Shown: piece by piece, positions 16,587-25,294 of the stretch
How positions within the stretch are numbered: the stretch's first letter is position 1
How the letters are laid out: each line of letters begins with the position of its first letter
Source of the DNA: Chloroflexota bacterium
Lineage (GTDB): Bacteria > Chloroflexota > Dehalococcoidia > SZUA-161
NCBI GenBank assembly: GCA_021787935.1
Contig: JAJYLC010000015.1
Span: 1-37,141, forward strand
DNA: 37,141 nucleotides
Reading direction: 5' to 3'
Position numbers and translations under genes: made by a program
Notes under the pieces: generated by a model
Databases searched by the model: none
What the model was told of the DNA's origin: nothing
The model's input: the letters and a program-made list of their open reading frames with translations, nothing else

Positions 16587-17327
16587 ATTAGTAATTTGTT
16601 CTCAAATATGATAATTTATAATAATCGTAAAAATTTTGGGCTTATACAAAGAGAGACGAAATTATTTTGTTGGAAACAGTTTTCTGAATGAAAGGTGGGT
16701 AGGTATGACTACTGAAGAGAAAGTTCCCAGGATGATTTTGAAAATTCTGACCGCTACCGGGCAGAAAAAATACATTATTGTAAATTGCCTGCTGTCAAAG
16801 ACGCGGCCATATCTTTTGTCAGTGAGATGATCTGGAATATTGTCGAAGCTACTTCTGGTATGCAAACTGCAAGCCTTGTCGTGCCTGGCAAGCCTTCCAT
16901 TATATACAATTCACGCTGGATAGTAGGTGTGGAATACTCTTTTATCGGGGCAGATGCTTTCGAAGATTCCCTTTATTAAGTATCGGAGAGAGCCAGAAAG
17001 TCGCAAAAAAGCCGCAGTCTTAAATCTTTTTTAAATTCCTCAGTCACTAATACTAAATATCTATCAGCATCCTAATATCGTACCTATAGTGAATACACAC
17101 TTTCTGTGAGAGCATAGGCTGCTGCGTGAAAACGATGGAATAAGAAATTTGGGTATTAAGTAGCTCTTGCTATTAACACCCAGACTTTCTCCCGAATCAA
17201 ACTACCAACAACCATCTCGTGGGTTTAAACGGTGGTAAATGCCAACTGCCCTCTATGGGGGAAGAAATTCTCGTAATCATTCAAATTTGTAAAAAGACGC
17301 ACCGGAATCCACGGAGTCGATATTAGG
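16587..17327. other. Sparse intergenic region with one possible broken ORF
   Basis: 741 bases with no complete convincing gene. The part 16705-16979 holds two overlapping frames listed separately. The rest, from 16980 on, is AT-rich, and I see no tRNA, terminator or repeat in it. Confidence 0.5.
16705..16979 (+). pseudogene. Possible frameshifted small gene, unknown function
   Basis: ATG 16705 has a good site (AAAGGTGGGTAGGT) but its frame closes after about 40 codons. An overlapping frame, open from 16716 to the stop at 16979, has protein-like composition (FENSDRYRAEKIHYCKLPAV, then IWNIVEATSG and YNSRWIVGVEYSF) but lacks a good start; its first usable codon is TTG 16785. A single-base indel between about 16720 and 16780 would join them into one protein of about 90 residues. 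I do not recognise the family. It may be decayed, a sequencing error, or chance. Confidence 0.35.
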
Positions 17328-17498
17328 CTAACCGTTTGTGTGCTCTCCATCTTCATCGGACATGACGACTTTTAGCTTTCGACCGGATGGAAGCACGTGT
17401 ATCTGCTTCCGCAGGTTGGTAGCAGGATTCTTGGGGTGCCCATTCGTATTGTTTTCCTTTTCCCTGTCGTTGGCCTCGTAATGGTTTTCATATACCAT
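17328..17498 (-). CDS. Small hydrophilic hypothetical protein
   Basis: 56 residues from ATG 17498, chosen because GGGAGGAGGTGATGATGTG lies immediately upstream; the track start 63 bases earlier would place this ribosome binding site inside the gene. The protein is rich in Asn, Asp, Glu and Lys, with a more ordered-looking end IHVLPSGRKLKVVMSDEDGEH. No family recognised. The strong ribosome binding site is the main support. It is divergent from the DUF5679 gene across a gap containing a 30-base inverted repeat. Confidence 0.5.
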   Translation of the reverse strand: MVYENHYEANDREKENNTNGHPKNPATNLRKQIHVLPSGRKLKVVMSDEDGEHTNG

Positions 17499-17819
17499 CA
17501 CATCATCACCTCCTCCCATTTTATATCCCGCCATAGGGGCGAATGAAGATAATATCCCCAAAGTCTCAATAACGAATCTGCAATTACCAAACGAGGCTGC
17601 CCAGAGAGCTGAATCTATATCAACTGATGAGGAGGCTGCGCTCGAAATATGTATGTAAATGATTACTTACATATTAACATTTAGGAGAGATCGTGTCAAC
17701 CTTCGAAAAATCGAGACACTATATAGCCTAACCATCTTTATCAAGACTAGGAAAACGGTGTTTTTGACATTCACTTAGTAAATGGCTATTCTGCATCTAT
17801 AGAGATGGGAGGTGGTCTG
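17499..17819. other. Intergenic gap between divergent genes
   Basis: 321 bases between the 56-aa gene and the DUF5679 gene. It holds the inverted repeat at 17646-17675; I see no other structured element. Confidence 0.5.
17646..17675. promoter_or_regulatory. Inverted repeat, operator or hairpin candidate
   Basis: AATATGTATGTAA and TTACTTACATATT are inverted copies matching at 12 of 13 positions around the 4-base centre ATGA. The repeat lies between two divergent genes, about 145 bases from either start, so an operator shared by both is plausible. AT-richness makes a terminator unlikely. Confidence 0.45.
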
Positions 17820-18284
17820 ATGCAAGCATATTGTCTGAAATGCCGTGCAAAAAGAGAAATGAAAAATGTAAGAAGTATAACTATGAAAAATGGAAGGCCG
17901 GCGATTCAGGGCGTGTGCTCGGTATGTGGCACTAAAATGTACAAAATAGGAAAGAAGATAGAAAAGAAGGGCGCTAGAGCAGTCGGCGCGCCGACCAAAG
18001 CAGTGAGTAAATCGTGGTTGGCAAATGTTCCAGAAGATAAAGTATTCGGGTGCCATGATGGCCGCGCTATGAAAAACCTGGAGGAACTTAGCGCAGGTCT
18101 GCAGCAAATGTCAGAGGAGACCTTCCGATACCATGTCACTTCGGATAAGAACGATTTCAGCAAGTGGATTAAAGATGTAATAGGCGACTACGAGCTTTCA
18201 ACAGAGCTGCAAAATTTCAGTACTAAGGACCAGGCAGCTAAGGTTGTGGCTGATAGAAGCGCATGGTTGAAGGGCGGTGACTGA
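17820..18284 (+). CDS. DUF5679/DUF5752 zinc-ribbon protein of unknown function
   Basis: 154 residues from ATG 17820, which follows GGGAGGTGG; the track start five codons earlier overlaps that site. The N-terminus MQAYCLKCRAKREMKNVRSI..GVCSVCGTKMYKIGK is a CxxC/CxxC zinc ribbon of the DUF5679 type. The second half (GRAMKNLEELSAGL, FRYHVTSDKNDFSKWIKDVIGDYELS) matches DUF5752-type sequence. A basic Ala/Lys linker near residues 50-65 joins them. No molecular role is known. Domain names rest on my recognition of the patterns. It is convergent with the prenyltransferase gene. Confidence 0.75.
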   Translation: MQAYCLKCRAKREMKNVRSITMKNGRPAIQGVCSVCGTKMYKIGKKIEKKGARAVGAPTKAVSKSWLANVPEDKVFGCHDGRAMKNLEELSAGLQQMSEETFRYHVTSDKNDFSKWIKDVIGDYELSTELQNFSTKDQAAKVVADRSAWLKGGD

Positions 18285-18337
18285 AAGGCGCGTAAGCTAA
18301 TATTAAAGTGGCTGCCGATGCACGCAGGGTAAAGCGC

Positions 18338-19279
18338 TCAGGTTAAAAAGAGGTGGTCGAGTATGTACCCTGACGCCATTAGGGTAACTGTAAACAAGCC
18401 GAAAAGTGCGTTTGCCCAAAGGGCTGGGGTAAAACTAGCGTTAGAGCGATAGCTCAGAGCACCTTTTATTGCCCAGAGGGCGAACGGAATTGTCACCAGA
18501 GAGATCAGCGTTGGCAGCGGCATGACTCCCGATGCTGCCCAGGCTATTGACCAAGCATAGACTACTGCAGTTCCAACCAGGTATAACCAGGCTGCCTTGG
18601 GCCTGCCCAGTATGATAGGCAGTGTTCTATCTCCTCCCATCTTGTCCGCCTCAACATCCGGGAATTCATTCAGAAGGTGAACGTCGAAAATCAAAATCCC
18701 GGCCGGGATGGCTGCCACCACTGCTTCTGCGCTATAGCCTCCTGTTTGAACGAAGTAAAACATCAATGTGGGAAGTACGCCCAGCCCCAGAGCAGAGGAT
18801 AGCTCCCCCAATCTCCATCTGGTCAAAAATGGTGTATAGATGAGCACGCAGACAGCCCCCACGCCGATGACGGGAAGCAGCAGCAGGCCTCTTGTGATTA
18901 TTAGATATACCCATATGGGGATTGCGAGGGCGAAACTCAATAGACCAAATCTTAAGACAGACACGGGCCTGAGAAGATGTGCCGGCAGGATGCCGCTGCC
19001 CCCGGTGAAAGGCGTCCTTTGGGTCTTAAGGTCTACTCCGCTCTTATAATCGAAGTAGTCATTGAGCACCTGCACACTGACCTGCCAGAGCACGAGCCCG
19101 ATGAAGGCAAGCACAGCATAGCGAAAGTTGAAGAATCCATTCCGCCATGCTATGGATGTGCCCAATAGTGCGAGCGCCACGGATATGAGGAGAAATCTGG
19201 GACGGATTTCTTTAAGCCATATCCGGGCCCCCGATATCCCCTTCCGCACAGATTTTGCGAAAACAATCCCTGAGACCAA
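18338..19279 (-). CDS. UbiA family prenyltransferase (menaquinone-type, MenA-like)
   Basis: 313-residue polytopic membrane enzyme that attaches a polyprenyl chain to an aromatic acceptor. The first Asp-rich motif NDYFDYKSGVD binds prenyl diphosphate through Mg, and the second is NEFPDVEADKMGGDRTLP. Eight to nine hydrophobic helices cover the remainder. The combination is closest to 1,4-dihydroxy-2-naphthoate prenyltransferases, but other UbiA branches cannot be excluded. The start is TTG 19279 with GGGGTG upstream. It lies 38 bases after a type II NADH dehydrogenase gene on the same strand, which fits a respiratory quinone role. Confidence 0.88.
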   Translation of the reverse strand: MVSGIVFAKSVRKGISGARIWLKEIRPRFLLISVALALLGTSIAWRNGFFNFRYAVLAFIGLVLWQVSVQVLNDYFDYKSGVDLKTQRTPFTGGSGILPAHLLRPVSVLRFGLLSFALAIPIWVYLIITRGLLLLPVIGVGAVCVLIYTPFLTRWRLGELSSALGLGVLPTLMFYFVQTGGYSAEAVVAAIPAGILIFDVHLLNEFPDVEADKMGGDRTLPIILGRPKAAWLYLVGTAVVYAWSIAWAASGVMPLPTLISLVTIPFALWAIKGALSYRSNASFTPALWANALFGLFTVTLMASGYILDHLFLT

Positions 19280-19317
19280 TATGCACCCCGCTGTCTGGTG
19301 CTAATCACTGAGTTAGC

Positions 19318-20598
19318 TCACTCGATGCGCGCTGTATTGCGATTGTAAAAATAAGCAAAGAACCAATCGATGGATGCGCTTATTTTGCTCTTGAATCCCG
19401 TCAGCAGCCCCAGGTATACAATCATTTGCTCGAAATACAGCATCCGCCGCACTAACCCGCCGGCGAAGCCGTCAAAAACAAAATTCAATAGCTCGGCCAC
19501 CGCTGTGTTTCTGCCGATATATATTATCTGCCCCTTAAACCAGTAGCGGAAGGGCCGTTGAGGTTTGCCTTTTATGGAATTGATAATGTTTTTGCCGCAG
19601 GCAGGTCCCTGCCGCACTGCTACCTGGTGAGTTGCAGGATAAGCTCCCAGGCCATGAGGTTGCTGTAGATAAGCGCAATCTCCAATAACATAGACCCCGG
19701 GCGATTTCCGTACCTCCAAGTACTCGTTGACCAATATGCGCCCGTCCTTAGCTTTATCGAATGGCAGTGACTCTGTTACAGCCGCTGCCTTCACTCCCGC
19801 TACCCAGATAACAGTGCGAGTTGGTATAACCTGCCCATCGGCAGTCTGGACACCGCCCGGCCATAGCTTGTTGATGCGAGTTTTGAGCAATACCTCAACC
19901 TTTCTGGAGCGCAGCCCGGCGATAGCCATCTCCCCGGTCTTGGCCTTCATGCCTGGTAAGAGGGTATCTTGAGCCTCGACCAGGACCACCCGAACGTACG
20001 GCGTCAGGGAAGGGTAGTCCCGTGCCAGCACCTCGAGCGTGAAGTCCTGGATGGACGCTGCCAGTTCGACACCGGTGGGCCCGCCCCCTACCACCACAAA
20101 AGTAAGCAGCTCATGTCTGCGTTGTTCATCTTTTTCTTGGAGCGCGGCCTCATAGTCATCCAGAATGCGATTATGGATGTTGATAGCGTCCTTCAGCGAC
20201 CTGAAGCGTAGTGCGTTCTTCTCGACCTCGTCCATGCCGAAGAAATTGACCGTGCTGCCCAGTGCCACAACCAGGTAGTCCCATGCAATTTCTCCGGAAT
20301 CGGTAGCAACTATACTCCTCTCGACATCTATGCCCTGTATCTGGCTTTGCCTGAACTTTATCCGCCCTGCCGTACCATTCTGTCTCAAGAGAATACGTAT
20401 AGGGAAAGAGATGTGACCGGGCGCAACACTCCCGGTGACAACCTGATATATCAGCGGCAGGACAAAGTGATAATTATGCTGGTCGACTAGAGTTACTTCC
20501 ATCTCCGGTAAGCTGCCGGATGCCCTTTTCAATTCCAATAAAGCGCCAATCCCTGCAGAACCCGCCCCGAGGATTACTACTCTCTTTTTTTCACTCAT
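19318..20598 (-). CDS. Type II NADH dehydrogenase (NDH-2-like, FAD-dependent)
   Basis: 426-residue non-proton-pumping NADH:quinone oxidoreductase type. The FAD motif GAGSAGIGALLELKR lies near residue 11, the NAD motif VVGGGPTGVELAASI near 168, and the second FAD motif VIGDCAYL near 300. YHFVLPLIYQVVTGSVAPGHI matches the NDH-2 quinone-side region. The C-terminal approximately 60 residues are amphipathic and hydrophobic, as in the membrane-anchoring helices of NDH-2. Related sulfide:quinone reductases carry conserved redox cysteines that I do not see here. The UbiA gene follows after 38 bases, so NADH oxidation and quinone synthesis appear cotranscribed. Confidence 0.87.
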   Translation of the reverse strand: MSEKKRVVILGAGSAGIGALLELKRASGSLPEMEVTLVDQHNYHFVLPLIYQVVTGSVAPGHISFPIRILLRQNGTAGRIKFRQSQIQGIDVERSIVATDSGEIAWDYLVVALGSTVNFFGMDEVEKNALRFRSLKDAINIHNRILDDYEAALQEKDEQRRHELLTFVVVGGGPTGVELAASIQDFTLEVLARDYPSLTPYVRVVLVEAQDTLLPGMKAKTGEMAIAGLRSRKVEVLLKTRINKLWPGGVQTADGQVIPTRTVIWVAGVKAAAVTESLPFDKAKDGRILVNEYLEVRKSPGVYVIGDCAYLQQPHGLGAYPATHQVAVRQGPACGKNIINSIKGKPQRPFRYWFKGQIIYIGRNTAVAELLNFVFDGFAGGLVRRMLYFEQMIVYLGLLTGFKSKISASIDWFFAYFYNRNTARIE

Positions 20599-20758
20599 TA
20601 TTATTGCCGCCAGACGTACATACGTTACATATAGTACATGCCGATGTCAAATGTATGCCGAGAAGGAGATTCAGGGGCGCATTGGAGAATTCGTTATAGG
20701 AAGTCAGGGTGAGTGGACTTGGGCTACAGACCTCAGCTTGTCAAGGGTTCCTTTATAT

Positions 20759-22015
20759 TCAGGCCGGCTTTAAATCGGTACCTTTGGGGACAACTACTAC
20801 TCCGGATTCTGATACTGTGCAACCTCTGCGCTTATCGGCCTCATGATCATACCCAAGTGCGGCACCTGCGTGGATTCTGGAATCCTTGTCGATGATGGCC
20901 CGCCTTACCCTCGCACCCGGCTCTATGATAACGTCATCGAGTACAATCGAGCCCTCCACCAGAGCGCCACTCTCAACAACCACGCCTGGGGATAGAATAG
21001 AACCCCCGACCCCACCGCCACTGATGATACAGCCATCGGACACCAGGGAATCCGGGATCCTTCCTCCCAGGACGCACTTTGTGGGAGGTCGCGGTTTCTG
21101 ATAGGTCCTGAACGGCCATTTTTCTCCATAAAGACTAAAGAGAGGGTCCACACCTACGAGGTCCATGCTGGCCTCGTAGTAAGAGTCGATGTCGCCCACA
21201 TCCCTCCAGTAGGACGAATCCCGAGTTCTTTTGACAAGCACTTTATTTCTTTTGCCTTCTTTCACTTCAACAACGAAATCCTCTATCCTGTTCTCATTCT
21301 CATAGTCGTAAACAAAGACTTTATGGCCCTTAGCCGTCATTCTAGGAATGACCTGTTTGCCGAAGTCGTCTTCCGCCCCCTGCATGGCCTCTATCAAAGC
21401 GCTCATTTTAAAGATGTAAATACCCATTGAAGCGAAAACATAATCTGGTGCGTCGGGAAGCGTCCTCGGATTAGCAGGCTTCTCCTCGAACTTTAGTAGC
21501 CTGAAATTTCGGTCTACTGCCAGTACACCGAGTTTCAGAGCAGCTTGCTCCTTTTTTGTCCTTATACCGGCCAGGGTCAGTCCTGCGTCTTTCCCCTTGT
21601 GATAGGCTAACATTTGACGGTAGTCCATCTTATATACATGGTCGCCTGAGAGAATCAGGATGTTTTCAACATCTCTTCTTATAATCAAATCAAGGTTCTG
21701 GCGCACGGCGTCGGCAGTACCGCGATACCAATCAGCGCCGAGCTTCTGTTGAGCAGGCACTGTGTATATATATTCTCCTAACCCCGAGCTTGAAATGCCC
21801 CAGCCTTCCTGTACGTGAACGTTTAATGACCCCGACCTGTACTGTGTGAGCACAAAAATTTTGCGCAGACCCGAGTTGACGCAATTGCTCAAGGGGAAGT
21901 CGATAAGCCGATATTTACCCCCGAAGGGGACGGCTGATTTGGTTCGCGCCATTGTCAGAGGTTGTAACCTCTCGCCTATGCCCCCGGCCATTATTACCGT
22001 TTGCAGTTTTTCCAT
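20759..22015 (-). CDS. glgC: Glucose-1-phosphate adenylyltransferase (ADP-glucose pyrophosphorylase)
   Basis: Makes ADP-glucose from glucose-1-phosphate and ATP, the committed step to bacterial glycogen. 418 residues from ATG 22015, which follows AAAGGGG with 8-base spacing; the track start is 11 codons earlier. The nucleotidyltransferase motif is MAGGIGERLQPLTMARTKSAVPFGGKYRLIDFPLSNCVNSG, with the catalytic Asp in SGDHVYKMDY and FEEKP and WRDVG further on. The C-terminal third is a left-handed beta-helix (VVESGALVEGSIVLDDVIIEPGA). It diverges from glgA, with 160 bases between. Confidence 0.96.
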   Translation of the reverse strand: MEKLQTVIMAGGIGERLQPLTMARTKSAVPFGGKYRLIDFPLSNCVNSGLRKIFVLTQYRSGSLNVHVQEGWGISSSGLGEYIYTVPAQQKLGADWYRGTADAVRQNLDLIIRRDVENILILSGDHVYKMDYRQMLAYHKGKDAGLTLAGIRTKKEQAALKLGVLAVDRNFRLLKFEEKPANPRTLPDAPDYVFASMGIYIFKMSALIEAMQGAEDDFGKQVIPRMTAKGHKVFVYDYENENRIEDFVVEVKEGKRNKVLVKRTRDSSYWRDVGDIDSYYEASMDLVGVDPLFSLYGEKWPFRTYQKPRPPTKCVLGGRIPDSLVSDGCIISGGGVGGSILSPGVVVESGALVEGSIVLDDVIIEPGARVRRAIIDKDSRIHAGAALGYDHEADKRRGCTVSESGVVVVPKGTDLKPA

Positions 22016-22175
22016 TTCCACAGCCCCTTTACGTGCCACCGTACCCAAATTAGCCCTCTTGTATGAAAAGATTATATCAAATCGAAATCTACATCACCAA
22101 TAGGGCATAAATCATGCTTCAATATTTCTTGCGATTCGGATATACTACATGCTGGGGTAATTTAAAAAAAGAATT

Positions 22176-23669
22176 ATGGAATCTAAAAATAGTGCTGAAA
22201 AGCTTCCCAAAATCCCGCCGCTGCATGTAGTTATGGCCTCCCCGGAGATTGCACCTTTTGCTAAAACAGGCGGCCTTGGCGATGTGCTGGCCTCGCTGCC
22301 CATTGCACTGGAACAGCTCGGGCTCCGCGTCTCCCTTGTCATGCCGGCGTATCGCTCGGTCCTTCAAGGTGGTTTTTCAATTGAAGATACGGGCATCGAT
22401 TTCACTGTACCCATCTCTAACAGCAGGGAAGCAGGGACTCTGTTAAAAACAAAGGTAGGAAGAGACATTACACTCTACTTGATCCGTGCTGACCAGTACT
22501 ATGACCGTGAGAACTTTTATGGCACCCATGGAGAGGATTACCTCGATAATGCCGAGAGATTTACCTTCTTTGCCCGTTCAATCCTTGGTGTCTTGAAATA
22601 CGACCCACCGGCAATACTCCACGCCCACGATTGGCAGTCAGCACTTGCTATCGCATTCCTGAAGGCTCAACCTCATCTCTATCTGGAACTTTCTTCTGTG
22701 AAGACCATCTTCACCGTACACAACCTGGGATACCAGGGCCTTTTCAATTATCTGGACTGGCATCTCCTGAACCTTGACGAGCGTTTCTTCACTCCTCAAT
22801 ATCTGGAGTTCTATGGCAAAATCAACTTCCTAAAAGGAGGCCTTGTCTTCGCTGACAGGATCACCACAGTAAGCCCCTCATATGCTGATGAGATAAAAAC
22901 AGCCGAGCAGGGGTTTGGGCTGGACGGGGTTTTCCGGGAGCGGGCGAAGGACTTAGTGGGTATTCTCAACGGGGCGGATTACGAAATATGGAATCCTGAA
23001 ACCGATCCTTTTATCTGTAAAACATACGGTTTGCAGAATCTTTGGGGGAAAAAGTCTTGTAAGTCTGAGCTGCAAAGGACTTTCGGCCTTCACGATGTCC
23101 CTGATATCCCGCTCATTGGAATGGTCTCACGTCTGACATCGCAGAAAGGCTTTGACCTTTTGGAGCGGGCAATGGACGCCATGCTTTCTCGCGGCACTCA
23201 ACTCGTTCTTCTGGGGACAGGAGACAAGCACTACGAGGAAATTTTTGCCGAGATGCCTGAGCGGTATCCTGGAAAAGTGGGGGTAAAGATTGATTTCGAC
23301 GATTCCCTGGCACATAAGATTATAGCCAGCTCTGACCTGTTACTTATGCCCTCACGTTACGAGCCAAGTGGCCTAACTCAATTATACGCTCTCAGATACG
23401 GCACTATTCCCATCGTGAGGGCCACGGGCGGTCTGAGAGACACTGTCAGGGAGTTTGACCCCAAGACAGGGGAAGGTGATGGTTTCATTTTTAACACCTA
23501 CGATGTTCCCGAGTTTTTGCAAGCTCTGGATCGTGCCTTGGAGCTACTGCGGCAGAAAGAAAAGTGGGCAAAGTTAATGAGGAATGCAATGACCGCTGAT
23601 TTCTCTTGGGGGCGCTCCGCCCGCTCATATGCTGACCTTTATCAGCAACTCGCAGGATCTTCCACCTGA
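22176..23669 (+). CDS. glgA: Glycogen synthase (ADP-glucose type, GT5)
   Basis: Transfers glucose from ADP-glucose to growing alpha-1,4-glucan; 497 residues, GT-B fold. The ADP-glucose loop KTGGLGD starts at Lys30, and the first-domain motif HAHDWQSALA is present. The C-terminal domain has MVSRLTSQKGFDLL, then SRYEPSGLTQLYALRYGTIPIVRATGGLRDTV with the conserved Glu and the STGGL-like signature. About 15 N-terminal residues precede the usual beta strand, so the true start could be later, but no better ribosome binding site is visible. glgC diverges from it. Confidence 0.96.
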   Translation: MESKNSAEKLPKIPPLHVVMASPEIAPFAKTGGLGDVLASLPIALEQLGLRVSLVMPAYRSVLQGGFSIEDTGIDFTVPISNSREAGTLLKTKVGRDITLYLIRADQYYDRENFYGTHGEDYLDNAERFTFFARSILGVLKYDPPAILHAHDWQSALAIAFLKAQPHLYLELSSVKTIFTVHNLGYQGLFNYLDWHLLNLDERFFTPQYLEFYGKINFLKGGLVFADRITTVSPSYADEIKTAEQGFGLDGVFRERAKDLVGILNGADYEIWNPETDPFICKTYGLQNLWGKKSCKSELQRTFGLHDVPDIPLIGMVSRLTSQKGFDLLERAMDAMLSRGTQLVLLGTGDKHYEEIFAEMPERYPGKVGVKIDFDDSLAHKIIASSDLLLMPSRYEPSGLTQLYALRYGTIPIVRATGGLRDTVREFDPKTGEGDGFIFNTYDVPEFLQALDRALELLRQKEKWAKLMRNAMTADFSWGRSARSYADLYQQLAGSST

Positions 23670-23695
23670 GTACTCTGCTGCTCCTGATAATGTTC

Positions 23696-25195
23696 CTATG
23701 GAGTCATTGCCACGAACCGTTTTTTATCCCGCTTGCATATCATTTGGGTCACATAGCGTCCGGTCATAGCACCACTGGGCAAGCCGCCTCCGGGTTGAAC
23801 CCACTGTCCGGCCATGTAAAAGCAGTCCAACCCGGGAAGTGTTTTACTCATATTCAAGGTCACTGTCTGCGGCGTCATTAGCCATCCTTCAAAGCTGCCC
23901 TGCCAGTTGCCTGTGTAACGATGGAAAGTCACAGGCGTCGCAACGTCTCGCATCTCGACTTGGGCTGCTAGCCCCGGAAAGCGTTTGTCTAGCAGGGAGA
24001 CCACGGCGTCGGCGATTCTCTCCTTTTCTTCTTTGTAGCGACTTATATCCTCGCGAAGTGATTTCCAGTAGGGATAGTTGGAAGTAATTAGGACTGTGAG
24101 CAATGTCCTCCCGGCTGGGGCCAACGTGGGGTCAAAATTGTGGATACGTACGCTCAGCGATTTCCTTTCTTCACCGGCGATAGTCACTGGTTTTTCAAGA
24201 GACAAAATCAAGCCTGATACTATTTGTGGGAAATCATTGAAGGAACGATTTACCCCCAGACCGATGTAGACCAACGGTGGGAAGATAGGGAACTTCTCAT
24301 AATAGGCGCGTATTTTATCGTTGTTGTACTTGCTATCGAGCATGTCGTAGATGGTGGCATGGCCATCGGCAGCCGAGACTACGTAATAGGCACGATGTTC
24401 GCTGCCATCCGCAAGTCTGACCCCAACTGCGCGGTCATTCTCTACCAAGATCTTGTCCACTCGTGATTTATAGCTAATCTCGCCACCAAGCTGCAGATAA
24501 CGCTTTTCAATTGCCTGGGAGATTTTTGTGGAGCCGCCTAAGATGTAGCCAGCCTGCTTATTGTGTAAGTAAGCTATTGTTATCAACATGAATATAGACG
24601 AGAATTCCGGGAACCATATCGACTGCCATGCATTGCGAAGCAATGGATTTTTAAAGTGCATCCCGAAGTCATCCATTGTCATCCGGCCCCACTTTCGAAG
24701 AGCTCCAAAAAATGGAAACATCTTGAGTAGTAGCTTCAGACCGTCGAAAGGGCTGTATAATTCAGGTGCTTTGTCGGCAGGCATATAGAAACGTGTAAAA
24801 CGGCGCATGGCTCCGGTGCATTCGCCAATGAATCTGTCGTCTTCAGGAGCAAGTTCCTTCATATGTTGTTCCAGGCGGTCAATATTGCAAAACACGTTAA
24901 AAACTTTTCCTTTCGAGTCCTCGATTCGGTAAAACTGCTCCATGTTTACTACATTCTGACCCTGCAATACTCCTAATTCTCGCCATATATCGTAAAGGCC
25001 CAAACCAGGCGCTGAACCCACAAACCAGTGAAGGCAGCCATCTATGTTGTATCCCTTGCGCTGCCATGCCGTGCACAATCCACCGGGTTTATCATGCATT
25101 TCGAATATCTTTGTGCTGTAGCCGTTCATTTGTGCGTAGCAGCCAGCGGATAGACCTGCAATTCCTGCCCCGATTATTACTATTGACTTAGCCAT
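23696..25195 (-). CDS. NAD(P)/FAD-dependent oxidoreductase, phytoene desaturase (CrtI)-like
   Basis: 499 residues of the CrtI/COG1233 superfamily. The N-terminal FAD motif IIGAGIAGLSAGCYAQMNGYSTKIFE is followed by the substrate-side signature KPGGLCTAW, and the C-terminal FAD motif reads DCFYMAGQWVQPGGGLPSGAMTGR. Carotenoid desaturases and isomerases, and many uncharacterised homologues, share this fold. No phytoene synthase or other carotenoid gene is in the window, so a carotenoid role is unsupported. It is convergent with glgA (26-base gap) and lies 100 bases downstream of the MBL gene on the same strand. Confidence 0.88.
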   Translation of the reverse strand: MAKSIVIIGAGIAGLSAGCYAQMNGYSTKIFEMHDKPGGLCTAWQRKGYNIDGCLHWFVGSAPGLGLYDIWRELGVLQGQNVVNMEQFYRIEDSKGKVFNVFCNIDRLEQHMKELAPEDDRFIGECTGAMRRFTRFYMPADKAPELYSPFDGLKLLLKMFPFFGALRKWGRMTMDDFGMHFKNPLLRNAWQSIWFPEFSSIFMLITIAYLHNKQAGYILGGSTKISQAIEKRYLQLGGEISYKSRVDKILVENDRAVGVRLADGSEHRAYYVVSAADGHATIYDMLDSKYNNDKIRAYYEKFPIFPPLVYIGLGVNRSFNDFPQIVSGLILSLEKPVTIAGEERKSLSVRIHNFDPTLAPAGRTLLTVLITSNYPYWKSLREDISRYKEEKERIADAVVSLLDKRFPGLAAQVEMRDVATPVTFHRYTGNWQGSFEGWLMTPQTVTLNMSKTLPGLDCFYMAGQWVQPGGGLPSGAMTGRYVTQMICKRDKKRFVAMTP

Positions 25196-25294
25196 CTTCT
25201 CACCTCTCTGCCTTACTTTATTTCAGACAGGATAACATTGCGTCCATGCGGACATGCATAGCGAAATCAACTAAACAAACAACATACTTAAGAG

